Made by a program: the position numbers and the translations under genes. Below are positions 8,668-17,468 of a stretch of DNA of 35,008 nucleotides, one piece after another (position 1 is the first letter of the stretch; each line of letters opens with the position of its first letter). The notes under the pieces were generated by a model. The model saw only the letters and a program-made list of their open reading frames with translations. It was not told the origin of the DNA and did not search any database. The stretch spans positions 14,354 to 49,361 of the forward strand of contig JAJTFN010000026.1 of NCBI GenBank assembly GCA_021298285.1, written 5' to 3'. This stretch comes from Verrucomicrobium sp. Its GTDB lineage: Bacteria; Verrucomicrobiota; Verrucomicrobiia; Limisphaerales; UBA9464.

Positions 8668-8854
8668 GATGGGAGTGCGTTGAGGGATGCTGGCGATGGG
8701 ACGCATCCTAGCCGGTTGGCATTCGAGGACAAGAGTCGGTAGGGGGTGGGGGCGGCGGAGCGGGTGGGGCCTCCGCTCGCTGGGGAGACTCTCCCAGCCG
8801 AGAGCCATCGCGCTGCGCGCGGGGGTGAAAGGATGTCCGCCTCCCAAGGCTCGC
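8668..8854. other. 187 bp structured intergenic region, possible dispersed repeat
   Basis: No credible gene is seen. Three stem-loops follow one another: GAGCGG/CCGCTC (8758-8763 with 8773-8778), GCTGGGGAG/CTCCCAGC with one bulged base (8779-8787 with 8791-8798), and a CGCGC/GCGCG palindrome (8809-8819). The region separates the small membrane protein stop from the oxidoreductase start and could end the pseudopilin transcript. The density of adjacent inverted repeats resembles multicopy intergenic elements, but no second copy is visible in this window. Confidence 0.35.
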
Positions 8855-9379
8855 TCAGCGGTCGGCGGGAGGGACGGCGGCGGTGCGGAAGCGATGCGTG
8901 CCGGTCCGGCGCCCGGCCCGGATCTCCAATTGGTACGTCACGCCGGCTTCCAGCGGTGCGGCGGTTCCGTCGGAGCCCTCGGTCGGCGACATTCCGGCAG
9001 GGTTCATGCCGTACATGAGGGAATTCAGTTGCCGGCTCTTGCCGGTCAGATCCCAGACCTTCTTGGCCGGCTCGCCCTGTGCATCCAGGGCGTGGACGCG
9101 TACGGAGGTGAGGCGGTAGCGGTCGTCGAGGCTGAAGGTCACGCGGGCCACGCCGGAGGAAGCCTCGGGTTCCGCGGCCCGGTCGGCAGGTTTTTCGGCC
9201 GTCGTGTCGGGCGGTCGTGACCCGCGACGACCGAACCGGGGGGGCTGGATCACGGGGCGGATTTGCGACGCGATCTCGATGGGCTGCGGGGATGTCCAGT
9301 CGGTGAACACCACCACGTAGGCGCCCGCCAGGAAGGCGGCCAGCACGGCAAGGGTCCAGGCGCGGCGATTCGGGTTCAT
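8855..9379 (-). CDS. Small membrane-anchored protein coupled to the pseudopilin
   Basis: A 174-residue protein of no family I recognise. Residues 8-25 form one hydrophobic helix ([16 protein letters not shown]) after a short basic start, so a single-pass inner-membrane anchor with the bulk in the periplasm is expected. A proline-, arginine- and glutamate-rich linker spans about 40-75. The C-terminal 100 residues look like a beta-sandwich ([19 protein letters not shown], then [11 protein letters not shown] and GTHRFRT), similar in spirit to fibronectin-type repeats. Its ATG overlaps the pseudopilin stop by 4 bp (ATGA), which implies translational coupling and a joint role. No enzymatic motif is visible. 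Confidence 0.7.
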   Translation of the reverse strand: MNPNRRAWTLAVLAAFLAGAYVVVFTDWTSPQPIEIASQIRPVIQPPRFGRRGSRPPDTTAEKPADRAAEPEASSGVARVTFSLDDRYRLTSVRVHALDAQGEPAKKVWDLTGKSRQLNSLMYGMNPAGMSPTEGSDGTAAPLEAGVTYQLEIRAGRRTGTHRFRTAAVPPADR

Positions 9380-10155
9380 GGCAGCGAGACCCCGGCGTTG
9401 CGCTCCTCGGGGGTGACCGCCCAGAGGTTGATCGGATTGAAGGATCGGCCGTAGCGCAGGAATTCGACGTGGCCGTCGACCATGGCGTAGTTGGAACCGC
9501 CTCCCCGGCCGGTCTTGATCGAGGTGCCGTGGCGGTTCTGGTGCAAGGCGCTGAGATCGTCGAGCGCGTCGAAGTCCATGTGGAAGTGGACCACGCGGCT
9601 GGAGTCACGCTCCCCGAAGCTCACGGTCTGAGAGGGCTCGGGGATGTCGTTCTCGCCGATGACCACCTCGCCGTTGCCCTGGAGCCGGAACTCGCCCATT
9701 TGCCCGGCCCCCACGCGGCGGCGGTAGAAGTCGTTGAAGCCGTTGATGAGGTAGGTGCGCGGCGCGTATTCGGCGACACGGTTTCCCGCTCCGGGGACGT
9801 TGGTGCTGCCACGGGCCCCGGAATCGACCGGGCACTTCAGGATCTTCAGGTCCTGATAGTAGGGCCGGAGCGTCGTGCACCAGCGGTTGGTGACCAGCCG
9901 GGGCGGGAACCGGCCGGCGTGGTCGCCGGCGTAGAGGTGCAGCGCCAGCCCCAGCTGCTTCTCGTGGTTCAGGCAGGCGATGCGCTGGGCCGATCCCTTG
10001 GCCGCCGCCAGGGACGGCAGGAGCATGCTCGTGAGGATGCCGATGATGGCCACCACCACGAGCAGTTCGATCAGGGTGAAGCCGTGGTCGCATCCCAGGC
10101 GGGACGATTTGGGCCGGGACGATGCGGACCGGGACGATGCGGTGGGAATGACCAT
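9376..10155 (-). CDS. Type II secretion/type IV pilin-like pseudopilin with H-X9-DG-type C-terminus
   Basis: A 259-residue pseudopilin. The prepilin peptidase site and first helix are [15 protein letters not shown], with cleavage predicted between G25 and F26 and the conserved Glu at +5 (E30). The C-terminal region has a histidine-rich stretch followed by [10 protein letters not shown], the layout of the H-X9-DG domain found in large numbers in Verrucomicrobiota and Planctomycetota. These proteins are thought to sit at the inner membrane or in pseudopili; their cargo is mostly unknown. The cytoplasmic leader is long (25 residues), with a repetitive [13 protein letters not shown] segment encoded by short imperfect repeats near 10090-10140. 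That raises the possibility that the true start is later. The gene is 66 bp downstream of the MFS transporter. Confidence 0.85.
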   Translation of the reverse strand: MVIPTASSRSASSRPKSSRLGCDHGFTLIELLVVVAIIGILTSMLLPSLAAAKGSAQRIACLNHEKQLGLALHLYAGDHAGRFPPRLVTNRWCTTLRPYYQDLKILKCPVDSGARGSTNVPGAGNRVAEYAPRTYLINGFNDFYRRRVGAGQMGEFRLQGNGEVVIGENDIPEPSQTVSFGERDSSRVVHFHMDFDALDDLSALHQNRHGTSIKTGRGGGSNYAMVDGHVEFLRYGRSFNPINLWAVTPEERNAGVSLP

Positions 10156-10221
10156 CGGTAGGCGAGACCTCCGGGAGACATTCCCGGTTTCGAGGGGACA
10201 GTCGCCGTTCCTGGGGTCTGG

Positions 10222-11433
10222 TCAACCGGCACTCTCCGGACGGCGGGTCCCTCGGGACACGGTCCAGCACCACGCCCAGCCGCCGACGAGCGCCGCACCG
10301 ACGGCCACGGCCGGGGCCGTCGGTGTCCCCGAGAGCCAGAGTCCCAGCGCACTGATGGCCGGTCCGGAGCCCATGCCCAGGCCGATGAAGGCCTCGTGGA
10401 TGCCGCCGTGCTCGCCGTGGGTGTCGCTGCCATCCATCGCGTAGAAGAGCGAGGAATAATAGATCAGGCCGGTGCCCCAGCCGAAGGCGACCTGTGCGAC
10501 CAGGAGCATCCAGACCTCCCGCGCAGTCATCACGGCGACGAATCCGCCGATGAGCAGCAGGAACGAGCCCAGGAACCAGCCGATCCGGTAATGCCAGCCG
10601 TGCCAACCCCAGAGGATGGCGAAGGTCAGCGTCCGCACGATGAACCAGGCCGACATGAGGCGGCCCGCCTCCTCGATGCCCAACCCGGCCCGACCGGCGA
10701 TCCCGGGCACCACGGCGATCAGGGTGTTCATGGCCATGTAGGCGAAGGGGTTGCCCATCCAGGCCAGGTTGCGGAACACCCGCGTGACCCGGGCGTCCCG
10801 GGGCGGCGCGGGGTCGGGCCGCGGGCCGTGGGCGATGTTCGGCCCGGTGTCCCCGATCGCGTTGGACGCGCCCCGGGCGTGTTCCCGCTCGAGCCGACCG
10901 AGGCTGATCCATTGCAGGACATGGATCCCCAACGGCAGCCAGTAGAGGCTGGCGCGGCCCAGGTGCTCGAAGAGCGTTCCCCCGACGAAATAGGCCAGGC
11001 CGGCCGTCGCGGCCCACACGACGTTGTAGAGGCCGACCCGGTGGGGGAGGCGGTCCTTGGGTTCCCGCTCGGAGGCGAGGGCCTCGAGCATCGGCCAGGT
11101 GAAGCACAGGGCCAGGGTCCAGAGGAGGAGGGCCGCGACCTGGCCGGCCGCCCCGGGCAGCACCCAGCCCAGGGCGACCGCCGCGCCCATGCCCCCGAAG
11201 CCGATGCGCAGGCTGGTGAAGTACCCGTGGCGCTGGCCGAAGCGACCTGCGAACCAGGAGGTGCCGACGTAGAGGAACCCATGGACCGCGCTCAGGACCA
11301 GGTTGTCGAGATTGGTGAACCCGTGGTCCCGCTGGAGCAGGAACATCAGGTAGTTGAAGTAGTAGGACGCGGCGAAGGCGTTGGTGCCCTCGAGCACGAA
11401 GTAGCCTGTCTTCCCAGGCGGGTTGGACTTCAC
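10222..11433 (-). CDS. Major facilitator superfamily transporter
   Basis: A 403-residue inner-membrane protein with two hydrophobic halves joined by a polar loop near residues 185-215, as in MFS permeases. The loop is rich in charged residues and proline (LEREHARGASN to PAPPRDARVTR). An arginine-rich cytoplasmic loop follows the second helix (FAGRFGQRHGYF), close to the MFS loop 2-3 signature. Helices are rich in glycine and tryptophan. The substrate cannot be assigned; the C-terminal half (GTGLIYYSSLFYAMDG) is well conserved-looking but not diagnostic to me. It is the first gene of a minus-strand group with the pseudopilin and its partner, and is divergent from the C39-like gene across 129 bp. 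Confidence 0.8.
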   Translation of the reverse strand: MKSNPPGKTGYFVLEGTNAFAASYYFNYLMFLLQRDHGFTNLDNLVLSAVHGFLYVGTSWFAGRFGQRHGYFTSLRIGFGGMGAAVALGWVLPGAAGQVAALLLWTLALCFTWPMLEALASEREPKDRLPHRVGLYNVVWAATAGLAYFVGGTLFEHLGRASLYWLPLGIHVLQWISLGRLEREHARGASNAIGDTGPNIAHGPRPDPAPPRDARVTRVFRNLAWMGNPFAYMAMNTLIAVVPGIAGRAGLGIEEAGRLMSAWFIVRTLTFAILWGWHGWHYRIGWFLGSFLLLIGGFVAVMTAREVWMLLVAQVAFGWGTGLIYYSSLFYAMDGSDTHGEHGGIHEAFIGLGMGSGPAISALGLWLSGTPTAPAVAVGAALVGGWAWCWTVSRGTRRPESAG

Positions 11434-11562
11434 GGTGGTGCGCCGGTCGGACCGGGGCGGGCCGAGTCAACGGTCCCGGTCGCTTGGGTGCAAGCGCGGG
11501 AACCGGGGCCTCCCGGCGCGGATCGATCTGGACAGCGGTGCCCCGGGAGCGATTTTCCGGGC

Positions 11563-12786
11563 ATGTCTTGCAAGTCGTGGCGGCCTGGTCGTGCGTGCGC
11601 CCTGTGGGCCTTGCTGGCGGGGAGCCTCGTCACCCCCCGGGTCCATGCCCAGCTGGAGGACGTGCGGATCGAGGGCGTGCCCGACTACGAATGGCATGCC
11701 GGTTGTTTCGGGACGGCCACGGGCAACCTCATGGGCTTCTGGGACCGCAACGGCTTCCCCGAGTTCTACACCGGCCCGACCGGCGGCGGCGTGGCGCCGC
11801 TGAACAGCCGGGCCAGCCAGGGCAACCAGGGCATCTTTTCCCTGTGGGCCTCGAAGGCCGGTCGTGACGGGCGACCGGCGAATCTGCCCGGCCACGAGGA
11901 CGATTACTACGGCGCCTACGAGGGCGTCTTCGCCGATCCCTACCTCACGGCCGGCCGCCAGGAGCACACACCCGACTGCATCGGCGACTTCATCGGGCTG
12001 AGCCAGAACAAGTGGGCCGACCTCGGGGGCGAATGCCGGGGCAACATCGACGGGTTCTCCTACGTGCACTGGGACAGAAGCGGGGCCCGGCGATGGGCCA
12101 GGCCCGGCTTCGAGCCGTCGATCCCCGAAGGCTCGGACATCGTCTCCGGGCTGGTTGCCTGGACGCGGTTCCGCGGGGGCGAGGCCTCGAGCTTCTGCCA
12201 GTTGACCGACTTCAATCCGGCGGTCTCGGGGGGGCGCGGTTTCACGTATGCGGAGCTGAAGGCCGAGATCCGTGCCGGCCGGCCGGTGCTGCTCTTCATG
12301 CAGCCGACCTCGGAACTGTCGCGGACGCTTTCCGGGGTCCAGGGTGTGAATCCCGAGATCCACGGCATGTTGGCCTACGGGTACTGGGTCGCCGACGACG
12401 GCACCGAGTACGTGCGTTACCGGACGAGCTGGGCCAGCGGGGACCAGATGCTCTCGCCCTGGACGGCCGCGCCGTGGTTGCCGGGCACCCTCGGCTTCCC
12501 GCTCCGGGGGGTGATCGGCTACCAGCCGCTGCCGAGGATCCGCGCGATCCGGCGCGAGGGGACCGAGGTGGTGCTCTCGTGGGACGGCTCGACGGCCGTG
12601 GTCCGCGACGGGGTGGCCGGGGAACGCCGGCAGGCCCAACGCTTCCTGGTCGAGCGGGCGGCCAGTCCGGATGCGGCCGCCTGGACGATCGTGTCCGATC
12701 CGCTCGAGGCCCGGGAGTTCCGGGGACCGGCTCCCGCCGAGGACGGCGGGACGTTCTACCGCGTGCGCTCGGTGCCGGCCTGGTGA
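11563..12786 (+). CDS. Secreted C39-like (papain-fold) cysteine peptidase-like protein
   Basis: A 407-residue protein with a signal peptide (about 1-29, ending RVHA before QLED), so periplasmic or extracellular. The motif EWHAGCFGTATGNLMGFWDRNGFP (43-66) places C48 at the head of a helix, as in peptidase C39-like domains (GCxPTAAxMLxGYWD). VNPEIHGMLAYGYWV (261-275) supplies the expected later histidine (H266) followed by a Gly-Tyr strand. These two suggest a Cys-His catalytic pair; the acidic or Asn third residue is not clear. The last 85 residues look like a beta-rich accessory domain. The gene overlaps the 3' end of mnmA tail to tail by 31 bp. A non-proteolytic C39-like role is also possible. 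Confidence 0.68.
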   Translation: MSCKSWRPGRACALWALLAGSLVTPRVHAQLEDVRIEGVPDYEWHAGCFGTATGNLMGFWDRNGFPEFYTGPTGGGVAPLNSRASQGNQGIFSLWASKAGRDGRPANLPGHEDDYYGAYEGVFADPYLTAGRQEHTPDCIGDFIGLSQNKWADLGGECRGNIDGFSYVHWDRSGARRWARPGFEPSIPEGSDIVSGLVAWTRFRGGEASSFCQLTDFNPAVSGGRGFTYAELKAEIRAGRPVLLFMQPTSELSRTLSGVQGVNPEIHGMLAYGYWVADDGTEYVRYRTSWASGDQMLSPWTAAPWLPGTLGFPLRGVIGYQPLPRIRAIRREGTEVVLSWDGSTAVVRDGVAGERRQAQRFLVERAASPDAAAWTIVSDPLEAREFRGPAPAEDGGTFYRVRSVPAW

Positions 12787-13919
12787 ACGACCTGGTGAGC
12801 CTCCTCCCGGTTCCCCGGTTCGCGCCGGATCCATCCGCCTCCCAGCACCCGATCCCCGTCGTAGAACACGCAGGCCTGGCCGGGGGTGACCGCCCTGGCC
12901 GGCGTGTGCAGTCGGACCCTGGCGGTTCCATCGGGCAGCGGTTCGACCGTGGCCGGCGCGCCCGCGTGGTTGTAACGGATCTTGGCCATGGCCTCGAAGG
13001 AGTCCGGGGGCGAGTCCCAGGGGATCCAGTTGCAGTGGTCCACGGAGAAGGTGGAGCGGTTGAGCTTGGATTCGTCGCCGACGACGACGCGGTTCGTGGC
13101 GGGGTCCAGTTCGAGCACGTACAGCGGCTGTGCCGCGGAGATGCCCAGCCCCTTGCGCTGCCCGATGGTGTAGAACTCGATGCCGTCATGCCTCCCGAGC
13201 ACGCGTCCATCGGTGTCCACGATCTCGCCGGCATGGCGCTGGACGAGCCGGGACTGCTCGAGGAACCGGCCGTAGTCGTTGTCGGGCACGAAGCAGATCT
13301 CCATCGACTCCTCCTTGTCGGCCGTGCGCAGGCCGCACTCGCGGGCGACGTCGCGGGTGTCGGCCTTGGTCTTCTCTCCCAGCGGGAAGAGGATGCGGGC
13401 CAACTGGTGCTGGCGGAGGGAGAAGAGGAAGTAGCTCTGGTCCTTGCGCGGATCCCGGCCCCGGAGCAGCAGGGTGCGGCCCCCGGGCGTGCGTTCGACG
13501 CGGGCGAAGTGGCCGGTGGCGACGAGGTCGCAGCCGAGCTGTCGGGCGCGGTCGAGCAGGGTGCCGAACTTCAGGTGCTGGTTGCACATCACGCAGGGGT
13601 TCGGCGTGCGACCGGCGCGGTACTCCTCGGCGAAGTAGCCGATGACGCGTTTCTGGAACTCGGCCGATTCGTCGATGAGGTAGTAGGGGATGCCGAGGCT
13701 CGCGCTGACGCTGCGGGCGTCCATGACGGCCTGGGGACCGCAGCATTTGTCCTCGGCCCGGTTGACGCAGTCCTGCGGCCACAGCTTGAGGGTGACACCG
13801 ACGACGTCGAAGCCCTGTTCGAGGAGCAGGGCGGCGGCGGCCGATGAATCCACGCCCCCGCTCATGCCCACCAGCACCCGTTGTTTTCCCTGAGCCGTGT
13901 CGGTCACGGGGCCAATCAT
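12756..13919 (-). CDS. mnmA: MnmA, tRNA-specific 2-thiouridylase
   Basis: A 387-residue enzyme that thiolates uridine 34 of tRNA Lys, Glu and Gln using ATP and a persulfide relay. The PP-loop VGMSGGVDSS lies at 17-26. The catalytic cysteine pair is C112 in NPCVMCNQHLKFG and C209 in SMEICFVPD, matching C102 and C199 of E. coli. ATGHFAR (134-140) and GRDPRKDQSYFL (154-165) are family signatures. The start is uncertain: ATG 13919 or GTG 13907 both precede the PP-loop sensibly. The C-terminus ends with a polar tail of about 20 residues that runs into the convergent C39-like gene. MnmA and the MnmC-like gene at the left edge act on the same tRNA position but are 12 kb apart. Confidence 0.94.
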   Translation of the reverse strand: MIGPVTDTAQGKQRVLVGMSGGVDSSAAAALLLEQGFDVVGVTLKLWPQDCVNRAEDKCCGPQAVMDARSVSASLGIPYYLIDESAEFQKRVIGYFAEEYRAGRTPNPCVMCNQHLKFGTLLDRARQLGCDLVATGHFARVERTPGGRTLLLRGRDPRKDQSYFLFSLRQHQLARILFPLGEKTKADTRDVARECGLRTADKEESMEICFVPDNDYGRFLEQSRLVQRHAGEIVDTDGRVLGRHDGIEFYTIGQRKGLGISAAQPLYVLELDPATNRVVVGDESKLNRSTFSVDHCNWIPWDSPPDSFEAMAKIRYNHAGAPATVEPLPDGTARVRLHTPARAVTPGQACVFYDGDRVLGGGWIRREPGNREEAHQVVHQAGTERTR

Positions 13920-14044
13920 ACCCGGCGTTGGGTTGAAGGCGACTCTGGTCGCTCCGCTTGGGGCTTCATTCTGGCTTGGATCCGCCCGACCGGTCGGGGA
14001 CGGGGCTTGGCTCGGTGGCGGTTTGGCCGTATCCATGCGGCCCG

Positions 14045-15346
14045 ATGGCTTCTTTCGATCGTCCCCCATTCCGGCCCCGGAGGCCGTTCGCCGGCCCTCC
14101 CCGTCCCGGCCCAGGTTCCGGGCCCGGCCCGCGATCCGGCCCGCCGATGTCGGCGCCGCCCCAGGTGGACACGAGCCACTGGCGGACGCCCTGGGTCTGG
14201 CTGAAGTACCATGCCCAACAACCGGCCGTGTACCCGGCGATGATCCGGGACGCCTCGGCCGGTTCGAAGCCCGGGGATTGGGTGAACGTGTACGACAAGT
14301 CGGGTTCACCCTGCGGCAACGGCCTGTGGAACCCGCGCTCGAAGGTGCCGCTGCGGCTCTTCCACTGGGGGGAATCCTTCGTCGAGGAGACGCTGCTGGT
14401 GGAGTTGCTCGACCGGGCGATGGACCACCGCGTGGAGTTCCTGCGGCTGCCCGAGGTGACCGATGCCTTCCGCGTGGTGCATTCCGATGCCGACGGCCTG
14501 AGCGGCCTGGTGGTGGACAAGTTCGCCGACGTCTTGAGCGTGCAGGTCCACAGCCTGGGCATCGGGCAGCGCCTCGGCGCGTGGATCCCCCGGATGCACG
14601 CCCGGCTGGGCACCCGGCGGATCGTCTTCGAGGTCGACGACACCGTGTCCCGCAACGAGGGCCTCTCGCCGGCGACGATCCCGTCGGACCCGGTCCGCGC
14701 GGTGAAGATCCGGGAGCACGGCATCCGCTACGAGGTGGACTTCCAGGAGGGTCACAAGACCGGATTCTTCTGCGACCAGCGCGACAACCGCCTGAAGCTC
14801 TCGCGCTACACGCGGGGCAAGCGGGTGCTGGATTTGTGCTGTTATTCCGGAGGGTTCTCCATCTCGGCGATGCTGCTGGGCGGGGCCGCCGAGGCGACCG
14901 GGGTGGACCTCGACGAGGCGGCCATCGCCATGTCCAAGCGCAATGCCAACCTGAACCAGGTGCGCGTGAACTGGGTGGACTGCGACGCCTTCAGCTACGC
15001 CCGGCAGATGCGCGACAATGGCGAGTCGTGGGATGTGGTGATCCTCGACCCGCCCAAGCTCATCCACAGCCGCGACGACGAGGATGCCGCCGAGGGTCGC
15101 CAGCGTTACGAGGACCTCAACGGCCTGGGCATGGTGATCACGCGGCCCGGGGGCCTGCTGGTGACCTGCTCCTGTTCGGGCATGATCTCCGCCGAGGAGT
15201 TCGAGGACCTCGTGGTCCGCATGGCCGTCCGCACCCGTCGGCGATTGCAGATCCTCGACCGCACCGGTCCCGGCGAGGACCATCCGGTGATGTCGAATTG
15301 CCCGGAAAGCCGCTACCTGAAGGTGATCTGGGCGCGGGTGTGGTGA
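14045..15346 (+). CDS. RlmI-type class I SAM-dependent rRNA methyltransferase
   Basis: A 433-residue protein. After a basic Pro/Gly/Arg-rich lead of about 40 residues comes a PUA-like RNA-binding region (WVNVYDKSGSPCGNGLWN, about 79-96). A middle domain has FQEGHKTGFFCDQRDNR, followed by the methyltransferase core (VLDLCCYSGGFSISA, then GVDLDE and ILDPPKL) and the closing CSCSGM with SRYLKVIW. This order matches RlmI (YccW), which makes m5C1962 in 23S rRNA in E. coli. The disordered arginine-rich N-terminus is unusual for RlmI, so the true start could be later, for instance ATG 14147 just before SAPPQVDTSHW. The gene is divergent from mnmA across 125 bp. Confidence 0.85.
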   Translation: MASFDRPPFRPRRPFAGPPRPGPGSGPGPRSGPPMSAPPQVDTSHWRTPWVWLKYHAQQPAVYPAMIRDASAGSKPGDWVNVYDKSGSPCGNGLWNPRSKVPLRLFHWGESFVEETLLVELLDRAMDHRVEFLRLPEVTDAFRVVHSDADGLSGLVVDKFADVLSVQVHSLGIGQRLGAWIPRMHARLGTRRIVFEVDDTVSRNEGLSPATIPSDPVRAVKIREHGIRYEVDFQEGHKTGFFCDQRDNRLKLSRYTRGKRVLDLCCYSGGFSISAMLLGGAAEATGVDLDEAAIAMSKRNANLNQVRVNWVDCDAFSYARQMRDNGESWDVVILDPPKLIHSRDDEDAAEGRQRYEDLNGLGMVITRPGGLLVTCSCSGMISAEEFEDLVVRMAVRTRRRLQILDRTGPGEDHPVMSNCPESRYLKVIWARVW

Positions 15347-15413
15347 GGGTCGGAGGTCACCCCCACCTCCCTGCTCCGGGTCGCAGCCACCCTGGCATGG
15401 GCTTCCCGTTCCC

Positions 15414-15444
15414 TTGACACGGACTCGGTTTGAGCGAGTAAAAC
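15414..15444 (+). promoter_or_regulatory. Sigma-70-like promoter of htpG
   Basis: A perfect -35 TTGACA (15414-15419) is followed by TAAAAC (15439-15444) after a 19 bp spacer, longer than the optimal 17. It lies about 45 bp before the htpG ATG. No CIRCE inverted repeat is seen, so HrcA control of htpG is not supported by sequence. Confidence 0.45.
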
Positions 15445-15490
15445 GATCATCCGCGCCCGTTGGTCGGGCGCTTGCGTCCTCCACAACACC

Positions 15491-17332
15491 ATGAGTCAAC
15501 CGGAACAGCATTCCTTCCAGGCCGAGATCCAGCAGTTGCTGAGCATCGTCATCCACTCCCTGTACACCGACCGCGAGGTCTTCGTCCGGGAACTGGTCTC
15601 CAACGCCGCCGATGCCTGCGAGAAACTCCGTTTCCTGCAGGCCAGCGGGCAGGCCCCCGGCGGCGACGCCGGCCCGTCCATCGCCCTGACCACCGACGAG
15701 AAGGAGTCGACCCTGACCATCGCCGACACCGGCATCGGCATGACCCGCGACGAGCTGGTCCAGAACCTCGGCACCATCGCGCACTCGGGCACCAAGGCCT
15801 TCCTCAAGGCCTTGGCCGAGCAGCAGAAGCCCGACACCCGCCTCATCGGCCAGTTCGGCGTGGGCTTCTATTCGGCCTTCATGGTCGCCCGGCAGGTGAC
15901 CGTGGTGACCCGTTCCCACGCTCCGGGTTCCGAGGGCTGGAAGTGGACCAGCGAGGGCGGCAACGGCTACACGTTGGAAGCCGCTCCCGACGCAGGCCCC
16001 GGAACCCGGATCACCCTCAGCCTCAAGGACGACGCCAAGGACTTCGCCCAGGCCGGGAACCTGGAGCGCATCGTCAAGCGGTACTCCAATTTCGTCGCCT
16101 TCCCGCTGGAGCTCGACGGCAAGCGGGTCAACACCGTCCAGGCCATCTGGGCCCGCTCGAAGAACGAGGTGAAGGAGGAGGAATACAAGGAGTTCTACGA
16201 GTACCTGGCCCACGACCACGAGGCGCCCAAGTACCGCCTGCATTTCACGGCCGACGCGCCCATCGCCATCCAGGCGCTGCTCTTCGTGCCGTCGCGCAGC
16301 CTCGAGATGCCCGGCATGGTGCGCCAGGAGTCGGAGGTGCACCTGTACTGCCGCAAGGTGCTCATCGAGTCGAAGCCCAAGGGGCTCTTGCCGGAGTGGC
16401 TGCGGTTCGTCCGCGGCGTGGTCGACAGCGAGGACCTGCCGCTGAACGTCTCCCGCGAGCGGATGCAGGACTCGGACCTCATGCGCAAGCTGAGCAAGGC
16501 GCTGACCAACCGCTTCCTCAAGCATCTGGCCGAGGAGGCCGACAAGGACGCCGCCGCCTACGACGGGTTCTACGCCGAGTACCACCGGTTCCTCAAGGAG
16601 GGCGTGCTGAGCGACTGGGAGAACCAGGCCGCGTTGGGCAAGCTGCTGCGCTACGAGTCGTCCGCGACCGAGGCCGGCAAGAAGACCTCGCTGGCCGACT
16701 ACGTGAAGCGCATGCCCGAGGGGCAGAAGGACATCTACTACCTCCTGGCCAAGGACCGCGCCGCGGCCGAGGCGAGCCCTTACTTCGAGGTGTTCCGCTC
16801 CCGCCAATTCGAGGTGCTCTTCGTGGACGACCCGATCGACGAGTTCGTGATGGATCGTCTGCGCGAGTTCGAGTCGAAGACCATCACGGCCGCCGAGAAG
16901 GCCGAACTCGATGTCGAGAACGCCTCGAAGGACGGCGCCCTCTCCGACGACGAGGCCACCTCGCTGGCCGGTTGGCTCAAGCTGACCTTGGGCGAGTCGG
17001 TGCATGAGGTTCGGTCGTCCAAGCGCCTGGTGGACAGCCCGGTGGTGGCCCTCGACAGCGACAAGTTCATGACCGCCAGCATGCGGCGCACCCTCAAGGC
17101 CATGGGACGGGACGCCATGGCCGGCGAGGACGCGGCCCCGGACCTGGAGATCAACCCCCGGCACCCGGTCATCGTGAAGCTCAACCAGCTCCGCCAGAAC
17201 GATGCCGCGCTGGCGGGCCTGGTGGCCGAGCAGCTCAACGACCAGGCCCGGCTGGCCTCGGGCCGACTCGAGGACCCGCGCGCCATGCTCCAGCGCATGA
17301 ACACGCTGTTGTCCAAGGTCGTGGGCGCCTGA
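15491..17332 (+). CDS. htpG: HtpG, Hsp90-family chaperone
   Basis: A 613-residue cytosolic ATP-dependent chaperone of normal bacterial Hsp90 length, without the charged linker of eukaryotic forms. The GHKL ATPase domain is N-terminal: RELVSNAADACEKLR (33-47, catalytic Glu 34 and Mg-binding Asn 38), IADTGIGMT (77-85) and GQFGVGFYSAF (120-130). The middle domain carries the catalytic-loop arginine in LPLNVSRERMQ. The C-terminal dimerisation domain ends NTLLSKVVGA. No Shine-Dalgarno lies upstream of the ATG. It stands alone between the methyltransferase gene and a strong terminator, so it is probably monocistronic. Confidence 0.97.
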   Translation: MSQPEQHSFQAEIQQLLSIVIHSLYTDREVFVRELVSNAADACEKLRFLQASGQAPGGDAGPSIALTTDEKESTLTIADTGIGMTRDELVQNLGTIAHSGTKAFLKALAEQQKPDTRLIGQFGVGFYSAFMVARQVTVVTRSHAPGSEGWKWTSEGGNGYTLEAAPDAGPGTRITLSLKDDAKDFAQAGNLERIVKRYSNFVAFPLELDGKRVNTVQAIWARSKNEVKEEEYKEFYEYLAHDHEAPKYRLHFTADAPIAIQALLFVPSRSLEMPGMVRQESEVHLYCRKVLIESKPKGLLPEWLRFVRGVVDSEDLPLNVSRERMQDSDLMRKLSKALTNRFLKHLAEEADKDAAAYDGFYAEYHRFLKEGVLSDWENQAALGKLLRYESSATEAGKKTSLADYVKRMPEGQKDIYYLLAKDRAAAEASPYFEVFRSRQFEVLFVDDPIDEFVMDRLREFESKTITAAEKAELDVENASKDGALSDDEATSLAGWLKLTLGESVHEVRSSKRLVDSPVVALDSDKFMTASMRRTLKAMGRDAMAGEDAAPDLEINPRHPVIVKLNQLRQNDAALAGLVAEQLNDQARLASGRLEDPRAMLQRMNTLLSKVVGA

Positions 17333-17362
17333 CCGGTTGCTCAGGACCTCCGGAGAAACGAA

Positions 17363-17422
17363 GCGGCCCGGGTGCGGACGGGAGGCGATGCCTCCGAGTC
17401 CGCCCCGGGCCGCGGTCTTTTT
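17363..17422 (+). terminator. Rho-independent terminator of htpG
   Basis: A long stem (GCGGCCCGGG... with ...CCCGGGCCGC, one mismatch, 17363-17413) carries an inner GAGGC/GCCTC hairpin at its tip. It is followed directly by a T-rich run (TCTTTTT, 17416-17422). It lies 30 bp after the htpG stop and faces the 3' end of ychF, so it may also slow transcription from the other side. Confidence 0.8.
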
Positions 17423-17468
17423 CCCGGTCCGTCTCTTGGCCCTGGAACGTCGTCGGCCGAGCGACGGC

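Noticed and set aside
7081-8742. Plus-strand open frame of about 550 codons
   Set aside because: Shadow of the Gfo/Idh gene; translation is a Val/Asp/Gly/Leu-rich low-complexity string without motifs.
15347-15490. CIRCE heat-shock element before htpG
   Set aside because: No TTAGCACTC-N9-GAGTGCTAA-like inverted repeat is present.
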